Source: CAWBJP01 sp044867425 (GTDB taxonomy: Bacteria; Actinomycetota; Acidimicrobiia; IMCC26256; BP-133). From it: 64,000 bases of DNA. This document shows, in pieces, positions 49,842 through 59,064 of this stretch (positions are counted from its first letter, which is position 1; every line of letters starts with the position of its first letter). The stretch is taken from the NCBI GenBank assembly GCA_044867425.1, contig JBIOUX010000121.1, positions 1 through 64,000 of the forward strand. Reading direction: 5' to 3'. The notes below the pieces were generated by a model. It made no database searches. It was given only the letters and a program-made list of their open reading frames with translations, and was not told the DNA's origin. A program made the translations under genes and the position numbers.

Positions 49842-51632
49842 TCAGGGCGTCGGGTCGCCGGCGGGCCGAACGAGCTGATCCCGCCGCCGGCGTCGCCAGA
49901 TCCCACCGGCCATCCCGGCCGCCGCGGACAGGGCCGCCACGCCAAGTGGGGCGAGCACCCTTCCTTCATTGCCGTCTTTGGCTCTGGCGACGGCGGGCAC
50001 CACCGACTCGGAGCGGGAAGCACGGGCCAGGCGGGACGGGAGCGTCCCGGCGGCCTCGGCCGGGGGCGGTGGCGGGGCCGGCGCCGGACCGAGCACCGGA
50101 GGGGGTAGCACCAGCTCGGCCGTCCGGCCGGCGCCGGCGTCGGCCGTGATCCGCACGATGTAGGCGCCCCCGTAGGCGGGGGCGGGCAGGGTCACCGACG
50201 ACACGGTGTTCCCCAGCGCGGTGGGAGCCAGGACCTCGGCCTCGGTGCCACCCGGTGGTGTCGCCACCACCCGCACCAGGGCCGGAACCCGGGGCTTGAA
50301 GCGCACCACCATGGGCTGGCCGGCCGCCCCGGTGGCGGGCTCGACGGCCACCAGCTCCACGGCGGCGGGCCCGGACTGGCCGGGAGGCGGGAACAGCCGC
50401 AGCCCGCCCTTGGGGCCGGGGGCCACCCGCCACCGGCCGGCGGCCACCGCCGCCACCACGTTGCCCTTGCCGTCCAGCACCCGGAACGGCCCGGTGGCTC
50501 CGGCCAGCACCTCCCGCCGGCCCTCGTCGACCGCCACCTTCACCGAGGCGGGGAGGCGCCCGGCGGCCAGGGAGGCGGGCCGGAGGCCGCCGTAGTAGGC
50601 GGCCAGGATGGCATCCGCCTTCATGCCCCGGGCCGCCTTGCCGTAGGCCCCGTACTGGCTCATCCCGATGCCGTGGCCGTAGCCCCGTCCGGCCAGGCTC
50701 GCCACCCGGGCGCCGCCGTCGGCCGCCAGGTCGAACAGGATCGACGGCACCGTGCGCGACCGCCCCGGAGGCGGGGCCACGGCGGCGTTGAGCTTGGCCC
50801 GGAACTCGGTGGCGGGGACCATCACCTCCCCGGTGGCCCCCTCGGCGCCGGACCACGCCACCGCCACCGATCCTCCCTCCCGGCGTACCGCGGTCACCGA
50901 CCCGGGGGCGGCCAGCGCACGGCCGACGTCGTCGAAGGAGACGGCCAGCGTCCAGCGGTGCAGCGGGCTGCGGGCGTCATCGGGGTCGTCCACCGGCTTG
51001 AGGTAGGGCCGGCCTCCGGAGACGGAACGCCCCCCGTTGGAGGACGAGTACTTGGCCACGATGGCCTTCCCCTGGTACAGCAGGACCTGGCCGGCGGTGG
51101 CCTCCACCGCCGCCACCCAGTTGGCTCCGTTGGGGGCCCGCTCCTTGGCCAGGCCGGCGTACACCTGGCAGCCCTCGGTGGCGCAGATCTGGGCCCCGAG
51201 CTGGCTGGCGGCGCCCGCCGCCCCATTCTCGAGCACCCACAGGGCGTAGGTGCGCGCCGCGATCGCCTGCGCCCGCAGCGCCTCGACGGGCCAGCCGGCG
51301 GGCACCTCGGCGATGCCCTTGAGGTAATCCTCGAAGGCGACGTCGTTGACCGCCCCCACGCCCGTCACCGGCGGGGGCGGGGGCGCGGGTGGCGTTCCCG
51401 GGGCGGGGGCGGGAGGCTTGACGGTGGCCCGCCGCAACTCGAGCGCCCCCCGGTATTCGCCAACGCCGTCCACCACGACGTGGCTGCCGGCGACCAGGGG
51501 TTCGATGCGGACCGAGTCGACGCTGATGCTGGCGGGCGGCGGGGGAACCAGCCGTTTGCGGGCCGCCTGCGCCGGCGACGCGGAGAGGCCGACGACCAGC
51601 ACGGCCGCGACGATGACTACCCGGCGGCACAT
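49842..51632 (-). CDS. SpoIID/LytB-domain exported protein
   Basis: A 596-residue protein. A signal peptide (CRRVVIVAAVLVVGLSASPA) is followed by a Pro-rich linker and the SpoIID domain: FEDYLKGIAEVPAGWPVEAL, RAQAIAARTYAL, then AGRGYGHGIGMSQYGAYGKA. SpoIID-family proteins cleave or bind denuded peptidoglycan. Ig-like beta domains follow, and the C-terminus has a helix before WRRRRRDQL, suggesting membrane anchoring. ATG 51632 is chosen because the signal peptide starts there; GTG 51668 is an alternative. Confidence 0.85.
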   Translation of the reverse strand: MCRRVVIVAAVLVVGLSASPAQAARKRLVPPPPASISVDSVRIEPLVAGSHVVVDGVGEYRGALELRRATVKPPAPAPGTPPAPPPPPVTGVGAVNDVAFEDYLKGIAEVPAGWPVEALRAQAIAARTYALWVLENGAAGAASQLGAQICATEGCQVYAGLAKERAPNGANWVAAVEATAGQVLLYQGKAIVAKYSSSNGGRSVSGGRPYLKPVDDPDDARSPLHRWTLAVSFDDVGRALAAPGSVTAVRREGGSVAVAWSGAEGATGEVMVPATEFRAKLNAAVAPPPGRSRTVPSILFDLAADGGARVASLAGRGYGHGIGMSQYGAYGKAARGMKADAILAAYYGGLRPASLAAGRLPASVKVAVDEGRREVLAGATGPFRVLDGKGNVVAAVAAGRWRVAPGPKGGLRLFPPPGQSGPAAVELVAVEPATGAAGQPMVVRFKPRVPALVRVVATPPGGTEAEVLAPTALGNTVSSVTLPAPAYGGAYIVRITADAGAGRTAELVLPPPVLGPAPAPPPPPAEAAGTLPSRLARASRSESVVPAVARAKDGNEGRVLAPLGVAALSAAAGMAGGIWRRRRRDQLVRPAGDPTP

Positions 51633-51698
51633 GGCCGCCCACCTTGCCACACCAGCCACAACGGTCACAAGGGACCGGGTGGAGAGTTTCGCCCTGTG

Positions 51699-52367
51699 TT
51701 ACCGGCCGTTGTTGGCCAGGACGGCGGCCAATGACTCCGCCGGTGCCCAACCGAAGGCGATGAGGGAGTCGCCCCGCTCTGGCTCGATGGAAGACATCAG
51801 CTCGGCCACCGCCGGTTCCGGATCCCCCGAGAGCTCGACGTCGAGCAGCGGCTCGGGCCCACCCTGCCCTTCGGCCAGGAAGGCCCGGTCGTCGTAGCGG
51901 TCGTCGCATCCGAAGCGCTTGGCCAACCGCCGGCCCCAGGCCCTGTCCTCCCCGCTGGCCTTGTAGCCGGGGCGGGGGACGGGCTCCTGAAGCCCGTCGA
52001 AGAGCTGGTAGACGGTGGGATGAGCGAAGCGTCCGGCCACCAGGACGTCCTCGTCGGGGAAGGAGATGGCGGCACGGCGGTAGAGCTCGGTGGTCATGGC
52101 ACTGACCACGGGCTCCGCTTCGGCGGGGTCACGGGCGGTGCCCAGACCCCACAGGACACAGGGCGTCCCTCCGATCCGCTCGAGGGAGCCGAACAGGAAC
52201 CCGACCACCTCTTCGTCGGCGGTGACCAGGCTCACCCGGGGGAACGACTCCACCTGCTGATCGAGAATCTTGTCATCCAGGGGGCTGCCGGAATCGCGCA
52301 GAAGCTGAGACAAAAGATCCAACTCGGCTGGTTTCAGGGACGCGGAATCACGGATGTCGACGTCCAT
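51699..52367 (-). CDS. Hypothetical protein, possibly GNAT-fold
   Basis: A 222-residue soluble protein. The segment VSLVTADEEVVGFLFGSLER resembles the strand pair of a GNAT acetyltransferase, but no clear acetyl-CoA loop (R/QxxGxG/A) follows, so the assignment is weak. The C-terminal half contains RRLAKRFGCDDRYDDRAFL. ATG 52367 starts MDVDIRDSASLKPAELDL. It precedes the SpoIID gene on the same strand. Confidence 0.55.
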   Translation of the reverse strand: MDVDIRDSASLKPAELDLLSQLLRDSGSPLDDKILDQQVESFPRVSLVTADEEVVGFLFGSLERIGGTPCVLWGLGTARDPAEAEPVVSAMTTELYRRAAISFPDEDVLVAGRFAHPTVYQLFDGLQEPVPRPGYKASGEDRAWGRRLAKRFGCDDRYDDRAFLAEGQGGPEPLLDVELSGDPEPAVAELMSSIEPERGDSLIAFGWAPAESLAAVLANNGR

Positions 52368-52424
52368 GGCGCACCATTCTGGCGCGGCGTCTTCCCCCAG
52401 TAAAAGTCGGGGCCTTCCGGCCGC

Positions 52425-53039
52425 CTAACGGTAGGGGTGCGGCTGGGGGAGGGACAGGCCCTGGGGATCGACGACGACGCGGGTGCCGGCGATGCGATCC
52501 CAGGCGGTCTGGCGCAGGTTTCCGGCCAGGATCAGGCCACCGCCGATGAGCATCGGGAGGCCGAAGAGGAGGATGGACAGGAGGGTGAGGCCGAACTGGA
52601 GGATCACGTTGCGCAGGAACATGTCGCTCCAGGGCGCCACCGTCCCCGTGTCCTGGCGCACCACCCGGTGACCGAGGATGGCCTTGGCCGGTGACTGGCC
52701 CTTCGAGAAGGTGAAGCAGCTCCAGACCAGCCAGCCCACCACCACGGTGACCAGCATCAGGAGCACGTCGAGGCAGTAGGCCCCGAAGCGTTGCCCGAGG
52801 GTCGCCAGGGGCAGCTCGGGGGCCGGAGCCACGCTGGCCGTGGCGACGAAGGCGGGGGTGGCGGTGGCCCGGGGAGGATCGATGTACTGCTGGCCCCAGC
52901 TGGCGACGTGCTCGGACCAGCCCCTCCCGTCCCAGTAGCGCAGCTCAAAACGGCCTGACGGGTCGCGGTACCAGCCGGCGATGGGAGCGGAGGTGACGGT
53001 GGCCCGGGGGCCGGGGGTGTCCCCCGAAAGATAAGTCAC
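52425..53039 (-). CDS. DUF2510-RDD family membrane protein
   Basis: A 204-residue protein starting at GTG 53039 with AAAGGA upstream. Residues about 20-50 are a DUF2510 motif (AGWYRDPSGRFELRYWDGRG). Residues about 80-190 are an RDD domain with three helices: FGAYCLDVLLMLVTVVVGWL, FTFSKGQSPAKAILGHRVV and LTLLSILLFGLPMLIGGGLI. RDD proteins are often thought to be transport- or envelope-related; the role here is unknown. Confidence 0.85.
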   Translation of the reverse strand: MTYLSGDTPGPRATVTSAPIAGWYRDPSGRFELRYWDGRGWSEHVASWGQQYIDPPRATATPAFVATASVAPAPELPLATLGQRFGAYCLDVLLMLVTVVVGWLVWSCFTFSKGQSPAKAILGHRVVRQDTGTVAPWSDMFLRNVILQFGLTLLSILLFGLPMLIGGGLILAGNLRQTAWDRIAGTRVVVDPQGLSLPQPHPYR

Positions 53040-53129
53040 AAGGGTCCTTTCGGCACCCTCCTACCCGATCTTGAGGGAGCACCGCACCTGCACCCCGGCC
53101 GGGAGGGGAGGGACGAGAGGGGCGGCAGG

Positions 53130-53310
53130 AAAGACGCATTGAGTGGGGCCGGGGGCGGCCGAACGACGTGCCCCGGCACGCCGCTGTACTCGGGCCGGCG
53201 AGTTGCGCGGAACGGGCAAATTGTACGTGGGACGTACAAAACGCCCGGGAACGCAACGGTGACCACACAACCGCCGTTTGACCCAGACGCCGCCTCCTTC
53301 ATTGCGTTCT
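53130..53310. repeat. Composite intergenic repeat region after dnaE
   Basis: The 287-base gap 53040-53326 has no gene. On the plus strand AAAGACGCATTGAGTGGGGC begins at 53130. Near the dnaE stop a related motif lies inverted (its reverse complement reads AGAACGCAATGAAGGAGG). Between them is the 35-nt hairpin at 53213-53247. The arrangement parallels the gaps at 15.3 kb and 63.0 kb. Confidence 0.55.
53213..53247. repeat. 35-nt two-stem hairpin element, copy 1
   Basis: Outer stem CGGGC/GCCCG (53213-53217, 53243-53247), 3-nt internal loops, a perfect 8-bp inner stem TTGTACGT/ACGTACAA and the loop GGG. Two further copies with the same 35-nt layout lie at 63110-63144 and 63180-63214. It sits about 80 bases after the dnaE stop on the minus strand. 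Confidence 0.75.
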
Positions 53311-53326
53311 GTGTTTCGCCGCCGCC

Positions 53327-56300
53327 CTAGAAGACGCCGTCGGCGCCGAGGAGGACGCGGAGCTGGGCGTGGAGGCCGTTGCCGGCGGTGACACCGAAGG
53401 CGGGGCCGAGGCGCAGCACGGTGGTGCGCCGGCCGTCCTCGACATGGATGAGCACCGGGCTGTCCCCCGGGTGGGCCTCCAGCACCCGCTTGATCTCGGC
53501 CAGGAACGCCTCGGTGAGACGGGAGGCGGGCACCCGCAGGCGGACCGGCGGGCCGTCGCCGTCCAGCACCAGCTCCGGCCGGCGCACTTCCACCGCCACC
53601 AGCTTGGCCTGATCGTCCCGCCGGTCGAGCCGGCCCTTCACGCACACCACGGCGTCTTCGGTCAGGAGATGGCCGAAGTCGGTCATCGTCCGGGGGAACA
53701 CGAAGACCTCGACGGCCGCCTCCAGGTCCTCGAGCACGAAGGTGGCCATCAGCTCGCCCCGCTTGGTGTAGCGCCGCGACAGGGCGGTGACGACCCCTCC
53801 CACGACGGCGACCGCCCCTTCGGCGAGCTCCTTGCACTCGGTCAGGGAGTGGTCCACGTGGCGGGCCAGGGCGGCCTGGGCCCCCATCAGGGGATGGTCG
53901 GAGACGTAGAGGCCCAGCATCTCCTTCTCGAAGACCAGCCGCTGGGTCTTCTCGAACTCCACGTCGGGCACGTCGACCCGGTCGATCTCGGGCGGTCCAC
54001 CCCCGGGGGAGGAGTCACCGAAGAGGCTCATCACCCCCGCCTCCGCCTCCCGACGCCGGGCCAGGGCGGCGTCGGCGATGCGCTCGAAGACGGCCAGCAG
54101 GCCTTTGCGGGGATGGCCGAGTGAGTCGAAGGCGCCCGCCTTGATGAGCGACTCCAGCGCCCGCTTGTTGAGCACCGACGGGTGCACCCGGGAGCAGAAG
54201 TCGGCGAAGTCCCGGTAGGGCCCGTTGGCGGCCCGCTCCTCCACGATGTGGGCCACGATCCCCTCGCCCACGTTGCGCACGGCCGAGAGCCCGAAGGGGA
54301 TCGCCGCCTTCCCCTCGGAGGACACCCCCGGGCCCCCGGGCCCGTCGGCCCCGGTCTTGCCGACGAAGTCGCTCTCGGCCACGTTCACGTCGGGCACCAG
54401 GACGGCGATGCCCAGGGCCCGGCACTCGGCCAGGTACACGGCCGTCTTGTCCTTGTCGTCCTTGACCGAGGTGAGCAGGGCGGCCAGGTACTCGACGGGG
54501 TGGTGGGCCTTCAGGTAGGCGGTCTGGTAGGCGACGAACCCGTAGCCGACGGAGTGCGACTTGTTGAAGGAGTAGTCGGCGAAGGGTTCGATGATGGCGA
54601 ACATCGACTCGCCGAAGGGCCGCCCGTAGCCGTTGGCCTCGCACCCGGCCACGAACTTGGAGCGCTCCTTGGCGATCAGGTCCCGCTTCTTCTTGCCCGT
54701 GGCCTTGCGCAGGTTGTCGGCTTCCTCCAGCGAGTAGCCGGCCAGCCGCTGGGCCACCAGCATCAGCTGCTCCTGGTAGATCATCAGCCCGTAGGTGGGG
54801 GCGAGAATCTCCTCCAGGTCGTCGTGGTAGTAGGTGACGGGCTTGCGGCCGTTCTTGCGGTCGGCGTAGTCGGTGTGCATGTTGGCGCCCATGGGCCCGG
54901 GGCGGTACAGGGCCACCAGGGCGCACACGTCTTCGAAGGTGGTGGGGGCCAGCGAGCGCACGAGGGAACGCATGGGCCCGCCCTCGAGCTGGAACACGCC
55001 CACCGAGTTCCCCTTGCACAGCATGGCGAAGGTGGCCGCGTCGTCGAGGGGCACGTCGTCGATGTCGGGTCGGGTCCCGGTGGAGGCCTCGATCAGCTCC
55101 AGGGTGCGGTCGATGACGGACAGGTTGCGCAGGCCGAGGAAGTCCATCTTCAACAGGCCCAGGTCCTCGACGCCGTGCATCTCGTACTGGGTGACGATGG
55201 GGGCCTCCTCGGCCCGGCCCCCGTCCACCGGCTTGCGCTGGATGGGCAGGTACTCGATGAGGGGCTCCCGGGTGATGACCACGGCGGCGGCGTGGATGGA
55301 GTCCTGGCGGCGCAGGCCCTCCAGCCCGAGGGCGACGTCGACGATCCGCTTGGTCTCCGGGTCGGCCTCGTACAGGGCCCGTAGCTCGCCGGCCGCCTTC
55401 CAGCCGTCGTCGTACTTGTCCTGGCGCTCGAAGCAGGCGTGCAGCGGGGTGTCCCGGCCCATCACCAGCGGGGGCATGAGCTTGGCGATCTGGTCGCCCT
55501 TGCCGTACTGGTAGCCCAGCACCCGGGCGGCGTCGCGCACCGCCGCCCGGGCCTTGATGGTGGAGAAGGTGATGATCTGGGCCACGTGGTCGGCGCCGTA
55601 GCGCTCGGCCGCGTAGCGGATGACCTCGCCCCGGTAGCGCTCGTCGAAGTCCATGTCGATGTCGGGCATCTGCTTGCGGCCGGGATTGAGGAAGCGCTCG
55701 AAGAACAGGCCGTAGCGCAGCGGGTCGATGTCGACGATGCGCAGGCAGTAGGCCACGGCGCAGCCCGCGGCCGACCCCCGCCCCGGGCCGACCCGGATGC
55801 CCCGCTCGCGGGCATAGCGGATCAGGTCCCACACCACCAGGAAGTAGGCGGCGAAGCCCATGTCGGAGATGACCTTGAGCTCGTAGTCGATCCGGTCCCG
55901 GGCTTCGGGGGGGATGGGGTCGCCGTAGCGCTGGCGGGCCCCGGCCTCGGTCAGCTCGCGCAGGTAGGTCTCCTCGGTGTGGCCGGAGGGGACGGCGAAG
56001 GCGGGGAGGTCGGCCTGGCCGAAGTTGATCTCCACGTCGGCCCGCTCGGCGATCCACAGCGTGTTGTCGCAGGCCTCGGGCAGGTCGGCGAAGAGGGATC
56101 GCATCTCGGCCGCGGGCTTGAGCCAGAACTCGTGGCCGTCGAACTTGAAGCGGTTGGGGTCGTCCTGGGTGGCGCCGGTCTGGACGCACAGGAGGGCGTC
56201 ATGGGCCTCGGCGTCGTGGCGGTGGACGTAGTGGCTGTCGTTGGTGGCCAGCAGAGGAGCGTCGAGGCGGCGGGCGATCTCCAGCAGCAGGGGGTTGACC

Positions 56301-56857
56301 TTGCGCTGGTCGGCGATGCCGTGGTCCTGGAGCTCGACGAAGAACGAGTCGCGCCCCAGGATGTCCTGGAAACGGCCGGCGGCGGTGGCGGCGCCCTCCA
56401 CGTCGTCCCGCAGCAGCAGCTGGCACACCAGGCCACCCAGGCAGCCGCTGGTGGCGATGAGGCCCCGGCCGTACCGCTCGAGAAGATCGAAATCCAGGCG
56501 GGGCTTGTAGAAGAAGCCATCCAGGTAGGCGGCCGAGGAGACCTTGATGAGGTTGCGGTAGCCCTCGTTCGTCTCCGCCAGGAGCGTGACGTGGTAGGTC
56601 TCCCGCTCGGAGCGCCGGGGCCGGTCGAACCGGGAGCCGGCTTCGAAGTAGCCCTCCATGCCGATGATCGGCTTGACGCCGGCGTCCCGGGCCGCCTTGT
56701 AGAAGTCCAGGACGCCGTACATGTTGCCGTGGTCGGTGATCCCCACCGCCGGCTGGCCGTCGGCCACGGCGGCGGCCATCACATCGCCGATGCGGGCCGC
56801 CCCGTCGAGCATCGAGAACTCGGTGTGGAGGTGGAGGTGGACGAAGGAGGAGCTCAT
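53327..56857 (-). CDS. dnaE: DNA polymerase III alpha subunit
   Basis: A 1,176-residue replicative polymerase. The N-terminal PHP domain (HLHLHTEFSMLDGAARI, GITDHGNMYGV) keeps its metal-binding His residues and may act as a proofreading exonuclease, as in other actinobacterial DnaE1. The catalytic Asp residues are in QMPDIDMDFDER (about residues 396-406) and KMDFLGLRNL (about 570). An OB-fold lies near residues 1009-1055. ATG 56857 directly precedes the family start SSSFVHLHLHTEF. Two DnaA-like boxes lie 31-51 bases upstream. Confidence 0.97.
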   Translation of the reverse strand: MSSSFVHLHLHTEFSMLDGAARIGDVMAAAVADGQPAVGITDHGNMYGVLDFYKAARDAGVKPIIGMEGYFEAGSRFDRPRRSERETYHVTLLAETNEGYRNLIKVSSAAYLDGFFYKPRLDFDLLERYGRGLIATSGCLGGLVCQLLLRDDVEGAATAAGRFQDILGRDSFFVELQDHGIADQRKVNPLLLEIARRLDAPLLATNDSHYVHRHDAEAHDALLCVQTGATQDDPNRFKFDGHEFWLKPAAEMRSLFADLPEACDNTLWIAERADVEINFGQADLPAFAVPSGHTEETYLRELTEAGARQRYGDPIPPEARDRIDYELKVISDMGFAAYFLVVWDLIRYARERGIRVGPGRGSAAGCAVAYCLRIVDIDPLRYGLFFERFLNPGRKQMPDIDMDFDERYRGEVIRYAAERYGADHVAQIITFSTIKARAAVRDAARVLGYQYGKGDQIAKLMPPLVMGRDTPLHACFERQDKYDDGWKAAGELRALYEADPETKRIVDVALGLEGLRRQDSIHAAAVVITREPLIEYLPIQRKPVDGGRAEEAPIVTQYEMHGVEDLGLLKMDFLGLRNLSVIDRTLELIEASTGTRPDIDDVPLDDAATFAMLCKGNSVGVFQLEGGPMRSLVRSLAPTTFEDVCALVALYRPGPMGANMHTDYADRKNGRKPVTYYHDDLEEILAPTYGLMIYQEQLMLVAQRLAGYSLEEADNLRKATGKKKRDLIAKERSKFVAGCEANGYGRPFGESMFAIIEPFADYSFNKSHSVGYGFVAYQTAYLKAHHPVEYLAALLTSVKDDKDKTAVYLAECRALGIAVLVPDVNVAESDFVGKTGADGPGGPGVSSEGKAAIPFGLSAVRNVGEGIVAHIVEERAANGPYRDFADFCSRVHPSVLNKRALESLIKAGAFDSLGHPRKGLLAVFERIADAALARRREAEAGVMSLFGDSSPGGGPPEIDRVDVPDVEFEKTQRLVFEKEMLGLYVSDHPLMGAQAALARHVDHSLTECKELAEGAVAVVGGVVTALSRRYTKRGELMATFVLEDLEAAVEVFVFPRTMTDFGHLLTEDAVVCVKGRLDRRDDQAKLVAVEVRRPELVLDGDGPPVRLRVPASRLTEAFLAEIKRVLEAHPGDSPVLIHVEDGRRTTVLRLGPAFGVTAGNGLHAQLRVLLGADGVF

Positions 56858-56887
56858 CGTGTTCGGGGGGACCCCGGGCCCCGGGAG

Positions 56888-56908
56888 TTCTCCACAGCCT
56901 GTGGATAA
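56888..56908. promoter_or_regulatory. Facing DnaA-box pair upstream of dnaE
   Basis: TTCTCCACA (56888-56896) and TGTGGATAA (56900-56908) face each other across 3 bases. The second is a perfect complement of the DnaA box TTATCCACA; the first differs at one base. The pair lies 31-51 bases before the dnaE start in an AT-richer patch, where a promoter would sit. DnaA control of dnaE is inference. Confidence 0.55.
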
Positions 56909-56990
56909 ATTGGGGAAAATGACAGCGGTGTAACTACAGCCGAGCGTAGGGCGCACCGCGCCGCGCTTCAAGCCCCATTACCCTCCGCGG

Positions 56991-57539
56991 ATGACCTTCT
57001 GCTCCACCTGCGGGACCCCGCTGCCGGCTCTTCCTCCGGTCATCTGCCCCTCCTGCCAGGCGGAGCACTACCGCAACGCCAAGCCTTGCGCCGGCGCCCT
57101 GGTCATGCGGGACGGGAAGCTGCTCCTCATGCGCCGCGCCCATGAGCCCTGGCTCGACCACTGGGATATCCCGGGCGGGTTCTGCGAGGTCGACGAGCAC
57201 CCGTCGGAGACCGCCGCCCGGGAGGCCCGGGAGGAGACGGGCCTCGACGTCGTGATCACGGGGTTCCTGGGGATGTGGCTGGACCGCTACCCGGACCCGG
57301 CCCGGACCGACGAGCCGGCCGTCACCCTCAACGCCTACTACCACGCCGTGCCCGTGGCCGGCGCCGCTGGCGGGCAGCCGGATCCACAAGAGGTCACGGA
57401 GCTCGAATGGTTCCCGTCCGACGGCCTGCCGGCGCCGATCGCCTTCCCCGGTCATGCCCTGGAGGTGCTGGACGCCTGGAAAGACGCGGTGAAGGAGGGC
57501 CGGACGGTGACGCCGCTGCCGGACCTGCCCGCCGGTTAG
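56991..57539 (+). CDS. NUDIX hydrolase with N-terminal zinc ribbon
   Basis: A 182-residue hydrolase. The zinc ribbon has FCSTCGTPLP and ICPSCQAEHY. The Nudix box GGFCEVDEHPSETAAREARE followed by ETGL (about residues 61-84) is complete. The ribbon-plus-Nudix layout resembles shortened NudC-like NAD(H) or ADP-sugar pyrophosphatases; the substrate is not determinable. ATG 56991 is divergent from dnaE across 133 bases. Confidence 0.9.
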   Translation: MTFCSTCGTPLPALPPVICPSCQAEHYRNAKPCAGALVMRDGKLLLMRRAHEPWLDHWDIPGGFCEVDEHPSETAAREAREETGLDVVITGFLGMWLDRYPDPARTDEPAVTLNAYYHAVPVAGAAGGQPDPQEVTELEWFPSDGLPAPIAFPGHALEVLDAWKDAVKEGRTVTPLPDLPAG

Positions 57540-57590
57540 CGGCGTTCCTCATCAACACCTGTCGTTGGCCAGGAACGCCACGAGTTCAGC

Positions 57591-58631
57591 TCAGGGCGAG
57601 AGCAGGCGGGTGACCGTCTCGAGGGGGACGAGCTCGGTCCGCTGCGGGCTCTGGCACACGAGGAACCCGCCGGCGGCGTCGACGCCGGTGGTGTCATGAC
57701 AGCGGTCGAGCCGGGCCGATGAGGGGAACCGGCCGGCGGGCTCGTTGGCGCCGTCGCGGCGGTAGAAGGAGAAGGTCTCGTCACTCTCGCTGGAAGCCAG
57801 CACCCAACCCGGCTCGCCGGCGGCGTCGATCACGGCCAGGGCGTCCACACCTCCCACGAGTCCCCCGCCGGGGCCGACCCGGTCGATCAGGGTGCCTTCG
57901 GTGCTCCCGGATTCGGCGGGAAAGCGCCACAGGCCGACGCCAGGTTCGCTGACGAACAGGGCGCCGTTGGCGTCGTCGACGGCGCACGCCGCCACCGGGC
58001 CGCCAACCTCGAGGGACCGGACCCGGCGGGCGGCCGGCGGCCGGCCGGGCGCCACCGTGAGCCGCCACTGCACCAGGCGGCCGTCCTCGGAGAAGGGGAT
58101 CACATGCACGTCGCCCGTCGCCGGGCTGCGGTACAGGCACAGTCCGGCCACGTCCAGGCCGGCCGGCAGGGGTTCGCCCAGCGGAGTCAGGCGGTAGGCG
58201 CCAGCGTCCAGGCGGTACAACCGGATGGACGAGCCATCACCCGCCACCACCAGAGCGCTGGAGTCAGAACCGGTGTCCATCCCGGACCGGACGTCGACGC
58301 CGGCGACGGCCTCGAGGGGAACCAGGTCGAGGAGCCGGCGGCCGGCGTCCAGGAGCGAGAGGCCTTCCCCGGGACGGGCGGCGAGCAGGACCGGTTCGTC
58401 GCCCGCTCCGGCCCCCGGGGGCACCCATACGGCGGCGTCGCCGGCACCCCCCCGGACGGCCGCCTCCCCCAGCACGGTGGCGGCGGTGGTCGTCGTCGCC
58501 TCGGCGCCCAGGGCCGTTTCCTGCTGGCCGAACCGGGGAGCGAGACCTTTGGCCACCACGGTCAGCACCACGGCGACGACGGCGGCCAGCAGCAGATACT
58601 CGACCCCGCTCGCGCCCTTGTCCCCGCCCAC
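57591..58631 (-). CDS. Flp-pilin-like N-terminus fused to a phytase-like beta-propeller
   Basis: A 346-residue protein. The N-terminus DKGASGVEYLLLAAVVAVVL is a type IVb (Flp) prepilin signal: Gly at -1, Glu at +5, Tyr at +6, then a hydrophobic helix. Residues about 100-346 resemble a beta-propeller phytase: VAGLCLYRSPATGDVHVIPF, GPVAACAVDDANGALFV, GVGLWRFPAESGSTEGTLID. Most acidic calcium- and phosphate-binding residues of true phytases cannot be confirmed, so activity is uncertain. GTG 58631 is the only start near the prepilin motif. No Tad secretion gene lies nearby. Confidence 0.7.
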   Translation of the reverse strand: MGGDKGASGVEYLLLAAVVAVVLTVVAKGLAPRFGQQETALGAEATTTTAATVLGEAAVRGGAGDAAVWVPPGAGAGDEPVLLAARPGEGLSLLDAGRRLLDLVPLEAVAGVDVRSGMDTGSDSSALVVAGDGSSIRLYRLDAGAYRLTPLGEPLPAGLDVAGLCLYRSPATGDVHVIPFSEDGRLVQWRLTVAPGRPPAARRVRSLEVGGPVAACAVDDANGALFVSEPGVGLWRFPAESGSTEGTLIDRVGPGGGLVGGVDALAVIDAAGEPGWVLASSESDETFSFYRRDGANEPAGRFPSSARLDRCHDTTGVDAAGGFLVCQSPQRTELVPLETVTRLLSP

Positions 58632-58781
58632 GCCACCGAGGGTACGATCCGATTTCGAGCCTGAACACCGGCGGCCACGCGACTCACACCCTTGCGGCAG
58701 CAAGCTCCCGGCTGATCCGAATGGGGGCCCAGTTCCTGGCGCGCGATGCGCCCGCCCGGGGCCAGGGGCGGCGAAAACGGG

Positions 58782-59045
58782 TCAGCGCGAGGGGCCCCGC
58801 TCCCGGGAGCGGCGGATGAGGTAGACGATTCCGGTGGCACCCAGCACCGAGGCGAGGAAGCCCGCCTCTGACCGCCCGCCGGAGAGCAGCCGCACGATGA
58901 GCCCGGCGCCCAGCGACCCGCCGATGCCCACCAGGATGGTCTGGCCGATGCTCATCGGGTCGGGACCGGGGAGGGCGAGGCGGGCCAGCCCTCCGACGAT
59001 GGCGCCGGTCACGGCGACGGCGATGATGAAACCGATCAGGCCCAT
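58782..59045 (-). CDS. GlsB/YeaQ/YmgE family small membrane protein
   Basis: An 87-residue protein with three hydrophobic segments: GLIGFIIAVAVTGAIVGGLA, IGQTILVGIGGSLGAGLIV and FLASVLGATGIVYLI. The Gly-rich pattern is that of the transglycosylase-associated (GlsB/YeaQ) family, linked to stress responses in other bacteria. ATG 59045 lies 19 bases after the phosphodiesterase stop. Confidence 0.85.
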   Translation of the reverse strand: MGLIGFIIAVAVTGAIVGGLARLALPGPDPMSIGQTILVGIGGSLGAGLIVRLLSGGRSEAGFLASVLGATGIVYLIRRSRERGPSR

Positions 59046-59064
59046 GGGTCCTCCCGAGGTGGGT

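Noticed and set aside
53036..53302. Short minus-strand frame between dnaE and the RDD gene
   Set aside because: It runs through the hairpin and flanking repeat motifs, has no family match and no ribosome site.
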